Of a stretch of 35,354 nt of DNA, positions 1 through 8,423 are shown piece after piece; positions within the stretch are counted from its first letter, which is position 1; the number at the start of each line of letters is the position of its first letter. Source of the DNA: Rhodospirillaceae bacterium bin65 (GTDB taxonomy: Bacteria; Pseudomonadota; Alphaproteobacteria; Bin65). The notes below the pieces were generated by a model. It made no database searches. It saw only the letters and a program-made list of their open reading frames with translations, and was not told the DNA's origin. Location: NCBI GenBank assembly GCA_002238725.1, contig MPMX01000045.1, forward strand, positions 1-35,354, read 5' to 3'. The position numbers were made by a program, and so were the translations under genes.

Positions 1-63
1 TTGCCGCAAGGCGACTCCTGCGGCGGGCCGAAACACCCCCATCCCCTCCGCTGCGCTCCGGGA

Positions 64-87
64 CTTCCCCCGCTGAAGCGGGGGAAG
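64..87. repeat. Perfect 10-bp inverted repeat with 4-base loop
   Basis: The arms CTTCCCCCGC (64-73) and GCGGGGGAAG (78-87) are exact reverse complements around a TGAA loop. It follows a 'CTCCGCTGCGCTCCGGGA' stretch resembling the 441-480 element, so it is probably part of a dispersed intergenic repeat. It could act as a terminator for a gene to the left, but the T-run after it is weak. Confidence 0.6.
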
Positions 88-211
88 GATAACTTTTGCG
101 GTTCGAAACCGTTTCGCAGAGGAATCCCTTGGGGGAGGGGGGAATCGTTGCTTTGCTGGTCGGAAGCAAACGGAAGAGACGCCCGCGGGCGCGCCGGGCG
201 CAGTTCGGGCG

Positions 212-240
212 TTGACAGGAGCTCATATAGGGGATAAAAA
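212..240 (+). promoter_or_regulatory. Promoter-like sequence with no visible gene
   Basis: TTGACA at 212-217 is followed by a 17-base spacer and TAAAAA at 235-240. It matches a sigma-70 type promoter, but no gene on the plus strand follows and a hairpin lies at 275-306. It may be chance, a short RNA promoter or a relic. Confidence 0.3.
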
Positions 241-274
241 TCGGAATGTCAAGGAATAAAATAAAATAATAGGT

Positions 275-306
275 GAAAAAACGCGCTTCCTCTCGGACGC
301 GTTTTC
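275..306 (-). terminator. Probable Rho-independent terminator for the leftward operon
   Basis: Read on the minus strand, GAAAACGCG, a 12-base loop and CGCGTTTTTTC form a stem that runs directly into a T-run, then AT-rich sequence. It lies about 380 bases after the stop codon of the thioesterase gene and is the best terminator-like structure seen beyond that operon. Confidence 0.5.
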
Positions 307-440
307 GCCAGCGAAGCGGACTATCGCCGCGGTCTTCAAGGGTTCGACAACGCGGGTAATGCGTCAGTTCGAACGCCGATGCCGGACAAGACCGAAATCC
401 GCCCAGGCCGACCGCCGATGCCCGAAGTACCACCGACTTT

Positions 441-480
441 GCCGCCCCGGATCGTCGCTGCGCTCCGTCCGGGGTGGCAA
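441..480 (+). repeat. Dispersed palindromic element, copy 1
   Basis: The core runs from CCCCGGATC to CGTCCGGGGTGGCA, with CGCTGCGCTCCG between. CCCCGGA and TCCGGGG arms make it a palindrome. The same core, with only two differing bases over about 35, occurs in reverse orientation at 11421-11459. A shorter related piece (GCTCCGTCCGGGGCGGCAC) lies at 579-597. Confidence 0.7.
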
Positions 481-687
481 AATTGGTTTTGGGCATCGGG
501 GAACGGGCGGCCGGGGGAAGGCGGCAGGAACTGCAACGGCCGCCCGTTCGCAGATTTCCCGGTAACACCGGTATTGCCGCTCCGTCCGGGGCGGCACCGG
601 AGGGTGGGGCAAGCGCCGGGAAATGCGTGGAACGCCGGGTACCGCGACGCATCCGGTAATTCCGGACTGACGCACTACCGCAAAGCG

Positions 688-1104
688 CTACTTCCCGTCC
701 GGGTAAAGCACCATCTGCGTCTGGGTGACCAGGGCGGCCAGCTTGCCGTTCTCACCGGTCAGCCGGGTCTGCCAGACCTGGGTCGTGCGCCCCTTGTGCA
801 GCGGCGTCGATTCGGCGGTCAGGGTCGAGCCGGCGGGAACGGCACGGAAAAAGTTGGTCTTGCTCTCGATCGTGGTGGTGCGCGCGCCGCGCGGCATGTT
901 GGCGACCGTGCCGATCGCGCCCAGCGTATCGGCCACCGCCATGATTGCGCCGCCGTGCATGGCCTCGGACGACGTGCTCAGTTCGTCGCTCGCCGCCACC
1001 GTTGCGACGACCCTGTCCGGATCGACATCGACGAGTTCGAGGCCGAGGGTCCGGCCCATGGGCACCATGCGGTCGGCGAAGAGCTTCGTCAGTTCGGCGC
1101 TCAC
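688..1104 (-). CDS. PaaI-type hotdog-fold acyl-CoA thioesterase
   Basis: This 138-residue protein has the size and pattern of the PaaI/YbgC-like hotdog thioesterases, which hydrolyse acyl-CoA or aryl-CoA thioesters in the cytoplasm. The motif SEAMHGGAIMAVADT (46-60) holds the conserved His-Gly-Gly (H50) and the catalytic-site acid (D59). Translation starts at GTG 1104, and this GTGA overlaps the stop codon of the isomerase gene before it, so the two are probably translationally coupled. It is the last gene of the minus-strand operon that includes an acyl-CoA ligase, so it may recycle CoA from stalled intermediates. The exact substrate cannot be read from sequence. Confidence 0.88.
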   Translation of the reverse strand: MSAELTKLFADRMVPMGRTLGLELVDVDPDRVVATVAASDELSTSSEAMHGGAIMAVADTLGAIGTVANMPRGARTTTIESKTNFFRAVPAGSTLTAESTPLHKGRTTQVWQTRLTGENGKLAALVTQTQMVLYPDGK

Positions 1105-1688
1105 GCCGCCAGTTCCTCCTCGACCCACTCGAGCCGGTCCTGTCCCCACCACATCTTGTCGCCGACGAAGAAAGTCGGCGCGCCGAATACGCCCTTCCCG
1201 ACGGCGTCGTTGGTGTTGGCGATCAGCTTGTCCTTCACGGCCTGCTGCTGAATGCCTTCGACATAGGCGCCGGCGTCGAGTCCGGCTTCTTTCAGCGTCT
1301 CGACGATGACCGCGGGCTCGCCGAGGTTCTTCGCGTCGCGCCAGATGCCGTAGAAGATCGTGTCGTTGTAGAGGTCCAGCTCGCCGCGCTGCTGGGCCAG
1401 GATCGCGCCGCGCATGAGCGGCAGGGAACTGAACACGAAATACGGGTTCGGCCGCAGGGTCACGCCGTATTTTTCGGCATAGTTCGACATATCGAAGAAC
1501 ATCCACTTGCCCTTCGGCTTGACGTTGACCGGCGTCTGGTTGCCCGTCGCCTTGAACACGCCGCCCAGCAGCATCGGGCGGTAATCGACGGTGGCGCCGG
1601 TGCGCGCGGCGATTTTTTTCAACTGCCAGTAGGCCAGGTAGGCCGTAGGGCTCTGCACGTCGTACCAGAATTCGACGGTCTTGCTCAT
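1101..1688 (-). CDS. GST-kappa/DsbA-like isomerase (2-hydroxychromene-2-carboxylate isomerase family)
   Basis: The 195-residue product starts MSKTVEFWYDVQSPTAY, the first strand and active-site loop of the thioredoxin-fold family that includes 2-hydroxychromene-2-carboxylate isomerase and kappa-class glutathione transferases. The loop carries Ser13-Pro14 instead of a CxxC, so it is not a disulfide oxidase; in this family the Ser contacts glutathione. The C-terminal GVFGAPTFFVGDKMWWGQDR is the cis-Pro loop and final helix region. A GGAAGA ribosome binding site precedes ATG 1688. It overlaps the next gene by four bases. The family points to aromatic or polycyclic catabolism, but the substrate here is unknown. 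Confidence 0.87.
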   Translation of the reverse strand: MSKTVEFWYDVQSPTAYLAYWQLKKIAARTGATVDYRPMLLGGVFKATGNQTPVNVKPKGKWMFFDMSNYAEKYGVTLRPNPYFVFSSLPLMRGAILAQQRGELDLYNDTIFYGIWRDAKNLGEPAVIVETLKEAGLDAGAYVEGIQQQAVKDKLIANTNDAVGKGVFGAPTFFVGDKMWWGQDRLEWVEEELAA

Positions 1689-1735
1689 GTTCACGGGTCT
1701 TCCTTGTTGCGGGCTACGCAGGGCTTGCTTCGCGG

Positions 1736-2485
1736 CTACCAGGGTTCGGCCCAGGGCCGCAAGTCGACTTCGAAGGTCCAGGCCGAGCGGGGCTGGCAAT
1801 GAACCTGCCAGTACATCTCCGCGATGTGGTCCGGAAGCAGCAGATTGTCGTCCCAGTCGCGTTCGGCGATCAGATGCCCCATCATCTCGCGGGTAAACGG
1901 CGTGTCGATCGGGCCGTCGATCACGGTGTGGGCGACGTGGATGCCCTTCGGCCCCAGTTCGCGCGCCATCGCCTGAGCCAGCGCCCGTTTGGCCTGCATG
2001 GCGCCGGAAAAGGCGGCGAAGCCGGCGGCGCCGCGGACGCTCGCCGTTGCGCCGGTGAAGAGGATGGTGCCGCGCCCGCGCCCGATCATCTTCTGCGAGA
2101 CTTCGCGGCCCAGCAGGAAGGCGCTGAACGCGGCCATTTCCCAGACCTTGTAGTAGACCCGCGATGTCGTCTCGCCGATATCGAACTTCACGTTGGCGCC
2201 GATATTGTGGACGCACACCTCGATCGGGCCGATCGTGCTCTCGATGGTCTCGACCAGTTCGACGACCGCTTCTTCCTTGCGCGCATCGGACGCAAAGACG
2301 TGGGCCTCGCTGCCGATCTCGCCGATTTCGGCGGCCAGGTCCTTCAGTCCGTCCGCCCGGTCGCGCCGGGTTGCGCAGATGGTGAAGCCCTCGCGCGCGA
2401 AGCGCCGGGCGATGGCGCTGCCGGTCGCCACGCCGGCGCCGACGATCAGGGCGACTCCGGGATCGCCGGACTCCCGCTCAGACAT
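1736..2485 (-). CDS. Short-chain dehydrogenase/reductase-like protein with altered active site
   Basis: The 249-residue protein has the SDR Rossmann fold: VALIVGAGVATGSAIARRF (11-29) is the glycine-rich nucleotide-binding loop, SDAR (66-69) follows beta-strand 3 and NIGAN (94-98) stands where NNAG is usual. The catalytic segment reads TGATASVRGAAGFAAFSGAMQAKRAL (144-169), but the usual YxxxK is replaced: Phe159 stands for Tyr and Met163 for Lys. Phe at the Tyr position also occurs in some SDR relatives, but losing both is odd. It may bind NAD(P) without normal oxidoreductase chemistry, or use other residues. It sits between substrate-binding protein 1 and the isomerase on the same strand. Confidence 0.85.
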   Translation of the reverse strand: MSERESGDPGVALIVGAGVATGSAIARRFAREGFTICATRRDRADGLKDLAAEIGEIGSEAHVFASDARKEEAVVELVETIESTIGPIEVCVHNIGANVKFDIGETTSRVYYKVWEMAAFSAFLLGREVSQKMIGRGRGTILFTGATASVRGAAGFAAFSGAMQAKRALAQAMARELGPKGIHVAHTVIDGPIDTPFTREMMGHLIAERDWDDNLLLPDHIAEMYWQVHCQPRSAWTFEVDLRPWAEPW

Positions 2486-2566
2486 GACTTCTCCGCCGCA
2501 TCTTGTAGACGCGGCGGAGAGTAGGGTGGGGCGCGGACCGGATCAACCGGCCCGCGCCAAATTGGC

Positions 2567-2597
2567 GGTCCGCCCCCGGCCTGCGGGCCGGCGGACC
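2567..2597. terminator. Strong stem-loop after substrate-binding protein 1
   Basis: GGTCCGCC...GGCC, a TGCG loop and GGCCGGCGGACC form a long GC stem about 10 bases past the stop codon of the substrate-binding protein gene. A second small palindrome, CGCCAAATTGGCG, follows at 2556-2568. There is no T-run, so partial termination or mRNA 3' protection is likelier than full termination. Confidence 0.5.
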
Positions 2598-2606
2598 TGT
2601 TGGGGC

Positions 2607-3782
2607 TTAGTAGGAAAGCGGCTTCGTCAGGGTTTTCCAGCGCGCGTTATCGACCACAGCCAGATAGGCGTCCGTCGAACCGTGGTGATCGTTCGGACCG
2701 AAGGTGAGCGGCGGGCCGCCGAGAGACATCTCGAAGTTCTTGATGCTCTCCATCGCCTTGATGAAGCTGTCGGTCGTCAGGTTCTTGCCGGCGCGTTTCA
2801 GCGCCTCCATGAAGAGCAGGCCGCCGCCGTAGCCGAGCTGGGCCGCGCCGTTGTGCGGCTTGCCGGCGAATTTCTTGTAGGCATCGGCCCAGGCCTTGTG
2901 CGCCGCATTCTTGGTGTCCGGATAGATCATCTCGAACGAGGTCATGGCGTAGTAGCCGTTCATCAGTCCCTTCTTGAAGCCCGCGACGATCAGGTCGTAG
3001 GTCGCGATATTGCCGACGAAGGTCGTCTTCCAGCCCAGTTTCTTCGCGGTCAGGAACGGGCCGATGGTGTCGGTGATGATCGTTCCCATCATGGTCACCT
3101 GGCAGCCCGCCTTGCGCAGCTTGGTGATCGCGCCGACGAAGGATTTCTCGCGCGGGCTGTGCGCGGACTCGCCGGCGAGTTTCAGGTTCAGCGCCTTCAG
3201 CTGGTCGGTCACCGCCTGCTGGATCTCGCGCCCGTAGTCCGTGTCCTGGTACAGGGCGCAGACTTTCTTGAAGCCCTTTTCCTTGACGAAATAGTTCGTC
3301 GCGGCGCGCACCTGGTCGTAGTAGCTGGCGAAGGCCAGGAACTTCATGCGGTGATAGGGCTGGATCATCTGGCGCGATGCCGTGAACGGCACGAAATTCG
3401 GCACGTTCGCCTTGATCTGGCGCGGCAGCACGGCATTGTTCATCGGCGTGCCAAGCGCGCCGACCATGGCGAAGATTTTGTCGCGGTTGAGCAGCTTGTT
3501 GGCGGCCTGGACCGCCTTCGGCACCTGATAGCCGTGATCCTCGACGATAAACCTGATCTTGCGGCCGTGGATGCCGCCTTTCGCGTTCGCCTCGGCAAAC
3601 GCCATTCGCGTTCCGGTCACAGCGCCGACACCCCAGGGCGCGACCGGACCCGTCAACGCCGTATGGCTGCCGACGACGACTTCCGTATCGGTTACGCCGC
3701 GGGTCTGGGCGGACGCGGCGCCGGAGACCATCAGCGCGGCGCCCGAGACACCGGCGAACAGCATTTTCATCGTTATTTTCAT
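2607..3782 (-). CDS. Branched-chain-type ABC transporter substrate-binding protein 1
   Basis: The 391-residue protein starts with a signal peptide (positive MKITMK, hydrophobic core, cleavage probably after ASA near residue 25). The mature part is a type I periplasmic binding protein of the LivJ/LivK group: VVVGSHTALTGPVAPWG near the N-terminus, then alternating Rossmann-like domains with DTDYGREIQQAV and GYGGGLLFMEAL. It captures the ligand in the periplasm and delivers it to a LivHM permease. GGAGGA lies just before ATG 3782. It is the only binding-protein gene in the region-2 operon, so LivHMGF set 1 is the obvious partner. Such proteins carry amino acids, short carboxylates, amides or aromatic acids; the acyl-CoA ligase next door favours a carboxylate. 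Confidence 0.93.
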   Translation of the reverse strand: MKITMKMLFAGVSGAALMVSGAASAQTRGVTDTEVVVGSHTALTGPVAPWGVGAVTGTRMAFAEANAKGGIHGRKIRFIVEDHGYQVPKAVQAANKLLNRDKIFAMVGALGTPMNNAVLPRQIKANVPNFVPFTASRQMIQPYHRMKFLAFASYYDQVRAATNYFVKEKGFKKVCALYQDTDYGREIQQAVTDQLKALNLKLAGESAHSPREKSFVGAITKLRKAGCQVTMMGTIITDTIGPFLTAKKLGWKTTFVGNIATYDLIVAGFKKGLMNGYYAMTSFEMIYPDTKNAAHKAWADAYKKFAGKPHNGAAQLGYGGGLLFMEALKRAGKNLTTDSFIKAMESIKNFEMSLGGPPLTFGPNDHHGSTDAYLAVVDNARWKTLTKPLSY

Positions 3783-3790
3783 GGTGTTCC

Positions 3791-3813
3791 TCCCTTCGAC
3801 AAGCCTGAGCAGG
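3791..3813 (+). repeat. Short dispersed repeat (CCTTCGACAAGCCTGAGCAGG type)
   Basis: The gap between the ligase and the binding protein contains a CTTCGAC...GAGCAGG stretch like the CCCTTCGAC...TCAGGGCAGG piece at 11684-11706 next to the HicA remnant. The two copies are diverged, so membership of one family is inferred by eye. Confidence 0.35.
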
Positions 3814-3872
3814 AGCGAGCGGCGTCCCGGTTCTTCTGTCCGGAATTCGCCGCGTTCTTCGAGACCGGCAGG

Positions 3873-5723
3873 TTACGCCGCCTCATACATCGAGTCGATC
3901 AAATCCTTGTATTTGGCGCTCACGAAACTGCGTTTCAGCTTCATGGTCGGGGTCAGTTCGTCGTCTTCCGGGGTCAGCACCTGTTCGATCAGCCGGAACG
4001 CCTTGATCTGCTCGACCCGGGCGAAATCCCCGTTCACCTTGTCTATCTCGGCCTGGATCAGCCGCTGCACCTCGGCCGCGCGGCACAGGCTGGCATAGTT
4101 GGAGAAGGGGACGTTCTCGTCCTGGGCAAATTTCATCACGGTGTCTTCGTCGATCATCACCAGGCAGGACAGGAACTTGCGCTTGTCGCCGATGATCACG
4201 GCATCGGCGATGTAGGGCGAGAATTTGAGCTGGTTCTCCATTTCCGACGGCGTCACATTCTTGCCGCCGGCGGTGATGATGATGTCCTTGAGACGGTCGG
4301 TGATCCGGAAAAAGCCCTGGTTGTCGACCCAGCCGACATCGCCGGTGTGCAGCCAGCCGTCGACGACCGTTTCCGCCGTTTTCTCCGGGTTGTTCAGGTA
4401 TCCCTGGAAGACGTGGGGCCCCCGGATGAGGATCTCGCCCCGGTCCGAGATTTTCACCTCGGTGTCGGGTAGCGCCATGCCGACGGAGCCGACCTTGAAC
4501 TCGTCCGGCCGGTTGCTCGTCGCGACGCCGGTGTTCTCGGTCTGGCCGTACAGTTCCACCATGTCGATGCCGAGCGCGAGATACCAGCGGATGAGGTCCG
4601 GCGAGATCGGTGCGGCGCCGGTTGCAGTCCAGCGCGCGCGGCGCAGTCCGATGAGCGTCTTGACGTTGTGCAACACCAGGAAGTCGGCGAGCCGGTAGAG
4701 CAGCCTGTCCCGGAGCGGCGGCTGCGTCCCTTCGATCCGGCAATCCGCGATCCGCGCGCCGACGCCGATCGCCCAGCCGTACAGGCGCTTGCCGACCCAG
4801 GTCGCGTCCTGCATCTGGATCATGAAACCGGAATAGAATTTTTCCCATACCCGGGGCACGGCAAACAGGTAGTGCGGCGCCACTTCGCGGACATTCTCCG
4901 CCACGGTCTCGGGGCTTTCGGCAAAGTTGACGACCGTCTTGTAGGCGATGGAAAGAAACATCGAGAAGCCGCGCTCGGCGATATGGCACAGCGGCAGGAA
5001 GGCCAACTGGTTGTCGCCTTCGCGGAAATTCAGCATCGCGTTGCCGTTGCTGACCTGGAAAAGGATGTTCCGGTTGGAAATCATCGCGCCTTTCGGCGGT
5101 CCGGTCGTGCCCGACGTGTAGACCAGAATCGGCGTATCGTCCGGGGCGGAACCGTCGATCCGTTCGTCCCAGGCCGACGGATTCTCTTCGCCATAGCGCC
5201 GGCCGAGCTGGAGCAGTTCCTCCCAGCTCATCGTCATCGGGTCCTCGAATCCCCGCAAGCCTTCGAGATTTATGACGATGACCTTTTTCAGCGTGGGGAC
5301 GCTGTCCCGGACCTGGAGATACTTGTCGAGCTGTTCCTCGTTCTCGACGAACAGGAAGACGGAGCGGGAATCGTTGACGATATATTCGAGTTGCCTGGCG
5401 GAATCGGTCGTGTAGACGCCGCTGCTGGCGGCGCCGGCGCAGATCGCGCCCAGATCGGCGAACATCCACTCCTTGTTGGTCTCGGACAGGATCGAGACGA
5501 CGTCGCCGCGCTCCAGCCCCATGGCCATCAGGCCCTGGCCGACGTTGCGGGCGGCCTCGCCGTAGCCGGCCCACGAGATCGACCGCCAGATGCCCAGGTT
5601 CTTCTCGCGCATGGCGATCGTGGCGGCGCCTTCGGTGTAGCGTTTGCGGAACAGCTTGGGCAGCGAATCGCAACCGTCGAAAAGAACGTCCCGGTGGACC
5701 GTCGAACCGGTCGAGCCGTCCAT
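3873..5723 (-). CDS. AMP-forming long-chain acyl-CoA synthetase-like ligase
   Basis: The 616-residue protein belongs to the ANL adenylating enzymes and activates a carboxylic acid to its CoA thioester via an acyl-AMP. Visible core motifs are VYTSGTTGPPKG (P-loop, about 201-212), YGQTENTG, WLHTGDVGW, TDRLKDIIITAGGKNVTP (hinge) and a C-terminal TMKLKR lysine. Length and the long insertions fit the FAA1/long-chain group. I place the start at ATG 5723, because GGGAGGAGG lies six bases before it; the ATG at 5753 would add ten residues but has no such site. It lies between livF1 and binding protein 1, so uptake and CoA-trapping of a fatty or aromatic acid are probably linked. Confidence 0.92.
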   Translation of the reverse strand: MDGSTGSTVHRDVLFDGCDSLPKLFRKRYTEGAATIAMREKNLGIWRSISWAGYGEAARNVGQGLMAMGLERGDVVSILSETNKEWMFADLGAICAGAASSGVYTTDSARQLEYIVNDSRSVFLFVENEEQLDKYLQVRDSVPTLKKVIVINLEGLRGFEDPMTMSWEELLQLGRRYGEENPSAWDERIDGSAPDDTPILVYTSGTTGPPKGAMISNRNILFQVSNGNAMLNFREGDNQLAFLPLCHIAERGFSMFLSIAYKTVVNFAESPETVAENVREVAPHYLFAVPRVWEKFYSGFMIQMQDATWVGKRLYGWAIGVGARIADCRIEGTQPPLRDRLLYRLADFLVLHNVKTLIGLRRARWTATGAAPISPDLIRWYLALGIDMVELYGQTENTGVATSNRPDEFKVGSVGMALPDTEVKISDRGEILIRGPHVFQGYLNNPEKTAETVVDGWLHTGDVGWVDNQGFFRITDRLKDIIITAGGKNVTPSEMENQLKFSPYIADAVIIGDKRKFLSCLVMIDEDTVMKFAQDENVPFSNYASLCRAAEVQRLIQAEIDKVNGDFARVEQIKAFRLIEQVLTPEDDELTPTMKLKRSFVSAKYKDLIDSMYEAA

Positions 5724-5762
5724 GCCAGCCTCCTCCCTGTCGACCTCTTCCATGTCGGCGCC

Positions 5763-6572
5763 CTAGCGCCAGGTCTTCTTGCGGCGCCAGCGCTTCTTGC
5801 CGCGCACGGCGTCCTTCTTGACGCCCAGATAGAACTCCCTGATGTCCTCGCTCTCGAGCAGGCGGCTGCACGTGTCGTCCATCACGATCCGCCCGAGTTC
5901 CAGGACATAGCCGTAGCTTGCGGTCTGCAGCGCCATGTTGGCGTTCTGCTCGACCAGCAGCATGGTGACGCCCTGTTCCTCGTTCAGGCGCCGGACGATG
6001 CCGAAGATTTCCTTCACCAGGATCGGCGACAGGCCCAGGGACGGCTCGTCGAGCAGCATCAGCCGGGGCCGTGCCATCAGGGCCCTGCCGATAACGAGCA
6101 TCTGCTGCTGGCCGCCGGAGAGATATCCGGCCTGCTGGCCCGACCGCTCGTTCAGGATCGGGAAATAGCCGTAGACCATCTCCAGGTCTTCGGCGACGGC
6201 GGCGCGGTCGCTGCGGGCGTAGGCGCCCATCAGGAGATTCTCGCGCACCGTCAGGAAGGGAAAGACCTCCCGGCCTTCCGGCACATGGGCGATGCCGTGC
6301 CGCGCCACCCAGTCCGGGTCGCGGCCCTGGATTTCGGCGCCTTCGAAGCTGACGCTGCCCTTTTGGGGGTCCATGACGCCGCTGACCGTTTTCAGGATAG
6401 TCGTCTTGCCGGCGCCGTTGGCGCCCAGAACGGTGACGATCCGGCCCTTCGGCACCTCCAGGCTGACGCCCCGGATCGCCTTGATCGGCCCGTAGTAGGT
6501 TTCGATATTGCGCACGCTGAGCAGGGCTTCGGGTGGGGATTCGGGCAGGGATTCGGGCAGGGCTTCGGCCAT
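5763..6572 (-). CDS. livF: Branched-chain-type ABC transporter ATPase LivF, set 1
   Basis: The 269-residue ATPase has Walker A GANGAGKT (50-57), the signature LSGGQQQ, Walker B LMLLDEP and the switch His replaced by Gln in LLVEQN, as is normal for LivF. It forms the cytoplasmic heterodimer with LivG1. GGGAG precedes ATG 6572. The N-terminus has a Pro-Glu-Ser repeat (ALPESLPESPPEA) made by a 12-base direct duplication, which is not conserved in the family, and the C-terminus is a very basic tail. It follows livG1 by four bases. Confidence 0.93.
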   Translation of the reverse strand: MAEALPESLPESPPEALLSVRNIETYYGPIKAIRGVSLEVPKGRIVTVLGANGAGKTTILKTVSGVMDPQKGSVSFEGAEIQGRDPDWVARHGIAHVPEGREVFPFLTVRENLLMGAYARSDRAAVAEDLEMVYGYFPILNERSGQQAGYLSGGQQQMLVIGRALMARPRLMLLDEPSLGLSPILVKEIFGIVRRLNEEQGVTMLLVEQNANMALQTASYGYVLELGRIVMDDTCSRLLESEDIREFYLGVKKDAVRGKKRWRRKKTWR

Positions 6573-6576
6573 CCGC

Positions 6577-7338
6577 TCACGCTCCCAGGTAGGCGCGCAC
6601 GACTTCGGGGTGATTCTGGACTTCGTCCGAAGTCCCTTCCGCGATCGTCCTGCCGTCGTTCATGGCCAGAACCCGGTCGGATACTTCCGTCACGAGCGAC
6701 ATGTCGTGTTCGACCATCAGGATCGCGATGCCCAGGTCGTTCTTGATGTCGTCGATCCAGAAGGCGACATTCTCCGTCTCTTCGACGCTGAGGCCGGAGG
6801 CCGGCTCGTCGAGCAGAAGCAGTTTCGGTTCGATGCACAGGGCCCGGGCCAGTTCGACGACCTTGCGCACGCCATACGGCAGGTTGGCGATATACTGGTC
6901 GCGATAAGGCTGGAGATCGAGGAAGTCGATGACTTCCTCGACTTTCTCCCGGTGGACGTGTTCGGCCCGGCGCACACGGGGCAGGAAGGCCAGTTCCTCG
7001 AATACGTTGGTCCGGCTCTTGCAGTGCCGTCCGACCAGCAGGTTGTGCAGCACCGTGGCGTGTTCGAAGAGTTCGATATTCTGGAAGGTCCGCGCGATGC
7101 CGATCCCGGCGATCCGGTGCGCCGGCGTTTCCGTGATGTCCTCGCCATAGAAACGGATCCGGCCCCCGGTCGGGTCGTAGATCCGGCTGATCAGGTTGAA
7201 GATCGTCGTCTTGCCGGCGCCGTTCGGGCCGACGATGGTGTAGACCTCGCGTTCCCGCACCTCGAACGAGACGCTGTCGACCGCGATCAGCCCGCCGAAG
7301 CGGATGGTCAGGTTTTCCGCAGAGAGGACCGCCGTCAC
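6577..7338 (-). CDS. livG: Branched-chain-type ABC transporter ATPase LivG, set 1
   Basis: I read a 253-residue ATPase from GTG 7338; this GTGA overlaps the stop codon of livM1. Walker A is GPNGAGKT (37-45 region), the Q-loop is RTFQN, the signature region is LPYGVRKVVELARAL, Walker B is LLLLDEP and the switch is MVEHDM. The LivG-type helical insert (EELAFLPRVRR...VIDFLDL) is intact, unlike in set 2. It energises transport with LivF1. The frame stays open far upstream, but those codons lie inside livM1 in another frame. Confidence 0.93.
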   Translation of the reverse strand: MTAVLSAENLTIRFGGLIAVDSVSFEVREREVYTIVGPNGAGKTTIFNLISRIYDPTGGRIRFYGEDITETPAHRIAGIGIARTFQNIELFEHATVLHNLLVGRHCKSRTNVFEELAFLPRVRRAEHVHREKVEEVIDFLDLQPYRDQYIANLPYGVRKVVELARALCIEPKLLLLDEPASGLSVEETENVAFWIDDIKNDLGIAILMVEHDMSLVTEVSDRVLAMNDGRTIAEGTSDEVQNHPEVVRAYLGA

Positions 7339-8417
7339 CGCATCCGCTCCGTCTTCAGATAGGCTTTCTGACGCTTGAACGTCGCCTTGCGATAGATCGG
7401 GAAAATGTCGAAGAACAGCTTGATCTTGCGCCAGCGGCCGTAGATTCCCATCGGTTCGAACAGGATGAACGAGATCAGGATCAGGCCGAAGATGCCGGGC
7501 TCCAGACCCGGCTGGTGGCCGATCGACGGCGGCAGGTAATCCTTCATGATCGTGATCGCCTGCGGCAGCAGGATCACGACCAGCGCGCCGAGGATGGCGC
7601 CCTGCAGGGAGCCGAGCCCGCCGACGACGATCATCAGCAGGAATGTGATCGAGATGATCAGGTTGAAGGCGTCCGGCGCCAGGTATTGCAGCTTGTGCGC
7701 AAACAGGGCGCCGCCGAGGCCGGTGATCGCGGTGCTGATGCCGAAGGCGGTGATCTTTGTCCGGGCGATATTCACGCCCATGCTGCGCGCCGAGACTTCC
7801 GAATCGCGCACCGCGACCATGGCCCGGCCGGTCGGGCTGCGCAGCAGGTTGGCGCACAGCGCCAGCACCAGGATCAGGATCGCCAGCGCGACATAGAAAA
7901 AATCCCAGCTGTCGGGATTGAAGGCGTATCCGAGGACGGTGGCCGGCTCCACCGCCTTGCCGTCGAAACCGCCGGTCACGGATTTCCACGACTTCAGAAT
8001 CTGTTCCAGAACGATGGACAGGGCCAGCGTGCCGATGGCGAGGTAGATGCCGGTCATGCGCAGCAGGGGAATGGCAAGCAGGAAGCCGACGACACCGGTA
8101 AAGGCCGCGGCGAGCGGCATGGCGACCAGGAACGAAATATCGAAACTGGCGAGCAGCCAGGCCTGGGCATAGGCGCCGATGCCGAAAAAGGCGGCGTGGC
8201 CGAGGCTGACCTGGCCGGTGAAGCCGACCAGCAGCATCAGGCCGAGGCCGGCGATGGCGAAACTGATCGCCTGAGTCAGTTCGGAAATCTCGAAGTCGCC
8301 CAGATAGAGCGGCGCGGTCACGGCGGCGAGGAACAGGAATCCGTAGGACCGCCAATAGCCTCCATGCTTGAAGAAGCGGAGATCCTGGTCGTAGTCGGTC
8401 TTGAAGACGAAACGCAC
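7335..8417 (-). CDS. livM: Branched-chain-type ABC transporter permease LivM, set 1
   Basis: The 360-residue membrane protein carries the LivM pattern: a hydrophobic bundle with GFTGQVSLGHAAFFGIGAYA near residue 65-85, GIYLAIGTLALS, and the coupling segment LRSPTGRAMVAVRDSEVSARSMGVN facing the ATPases. It is longer than the LivM copies of sets 2 and 3 because of an extra N-terminal stretch (MRFVFKTDYDQDLRFFKHGGYW) and a basic C-terminal tail. It pairs with LivH1 in the inner membrane. Six bases separate it from livH1, and its end overlaps livG1. Confidence 0.93.
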   Translation of the reverse strand: MRFVFKTDYDQDLRFFKHGGYWRSYGFLFLAAVTAPLYLGDFEISELTQAISFAIAGLGLMLLVGFTGQVSLGHAAFFGIGAYAQAWLLASFDISFLVAMPLAAAFTGVVGFLLAIPLLRMTGIYLAIGTLALSIVLEQILKSWKSVTGGFDGKAVEPATVLGYAFNPDSWDFFYVALAILILVLALCANLLRSPTGRAMVAVRDSEVSARSMGVNIARTKITAFGISTAITGLGGALFAHKLQYLAPDAFNLIISITFLLMIVVGGLGSLQGAILGALVVILLPQAITIMKDYLPPSIGHQPGLEPGIFGLILISFILFEPMGIYGRWRKIKLFFDIFPIYRKATFKRQKAYLKTERMR

Positions 8418-8423
8418 GGCCCG

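Larger units (their letters stand above)
1..687. other. Repeat-rich stretch without a supported gene
   Basis: No reading frame here has a recognisable domain, a ribosome binding site or codon use like the neighbouring genes. The open frames run through GC-rich dispersed repeats on both strands. The stretch holds a perfect palindrome (64-87), an AT-rich patch (about 235-280) with an orphan promoter-like sequence, a hairpin with a T-run on the minus strand (275-306) and a dispersed element (441-480) that recurs in inverted orientation near 11440. It lies downstream of the minus-strand thioesterase gene that ends at 688. Confidence 0.7.

Noticed and set aside
1..237. Open frame from the left edge
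   Set aside because: It runs through a GC-rich palindrome and a repeat, has no recognisable domain and ends in the orphan promoter-like sequence.
379..1251. Plus-strand frame of 290 codons
   Set aside because: Half is dispersed repeat, half is antisense to the thioesterase gene.
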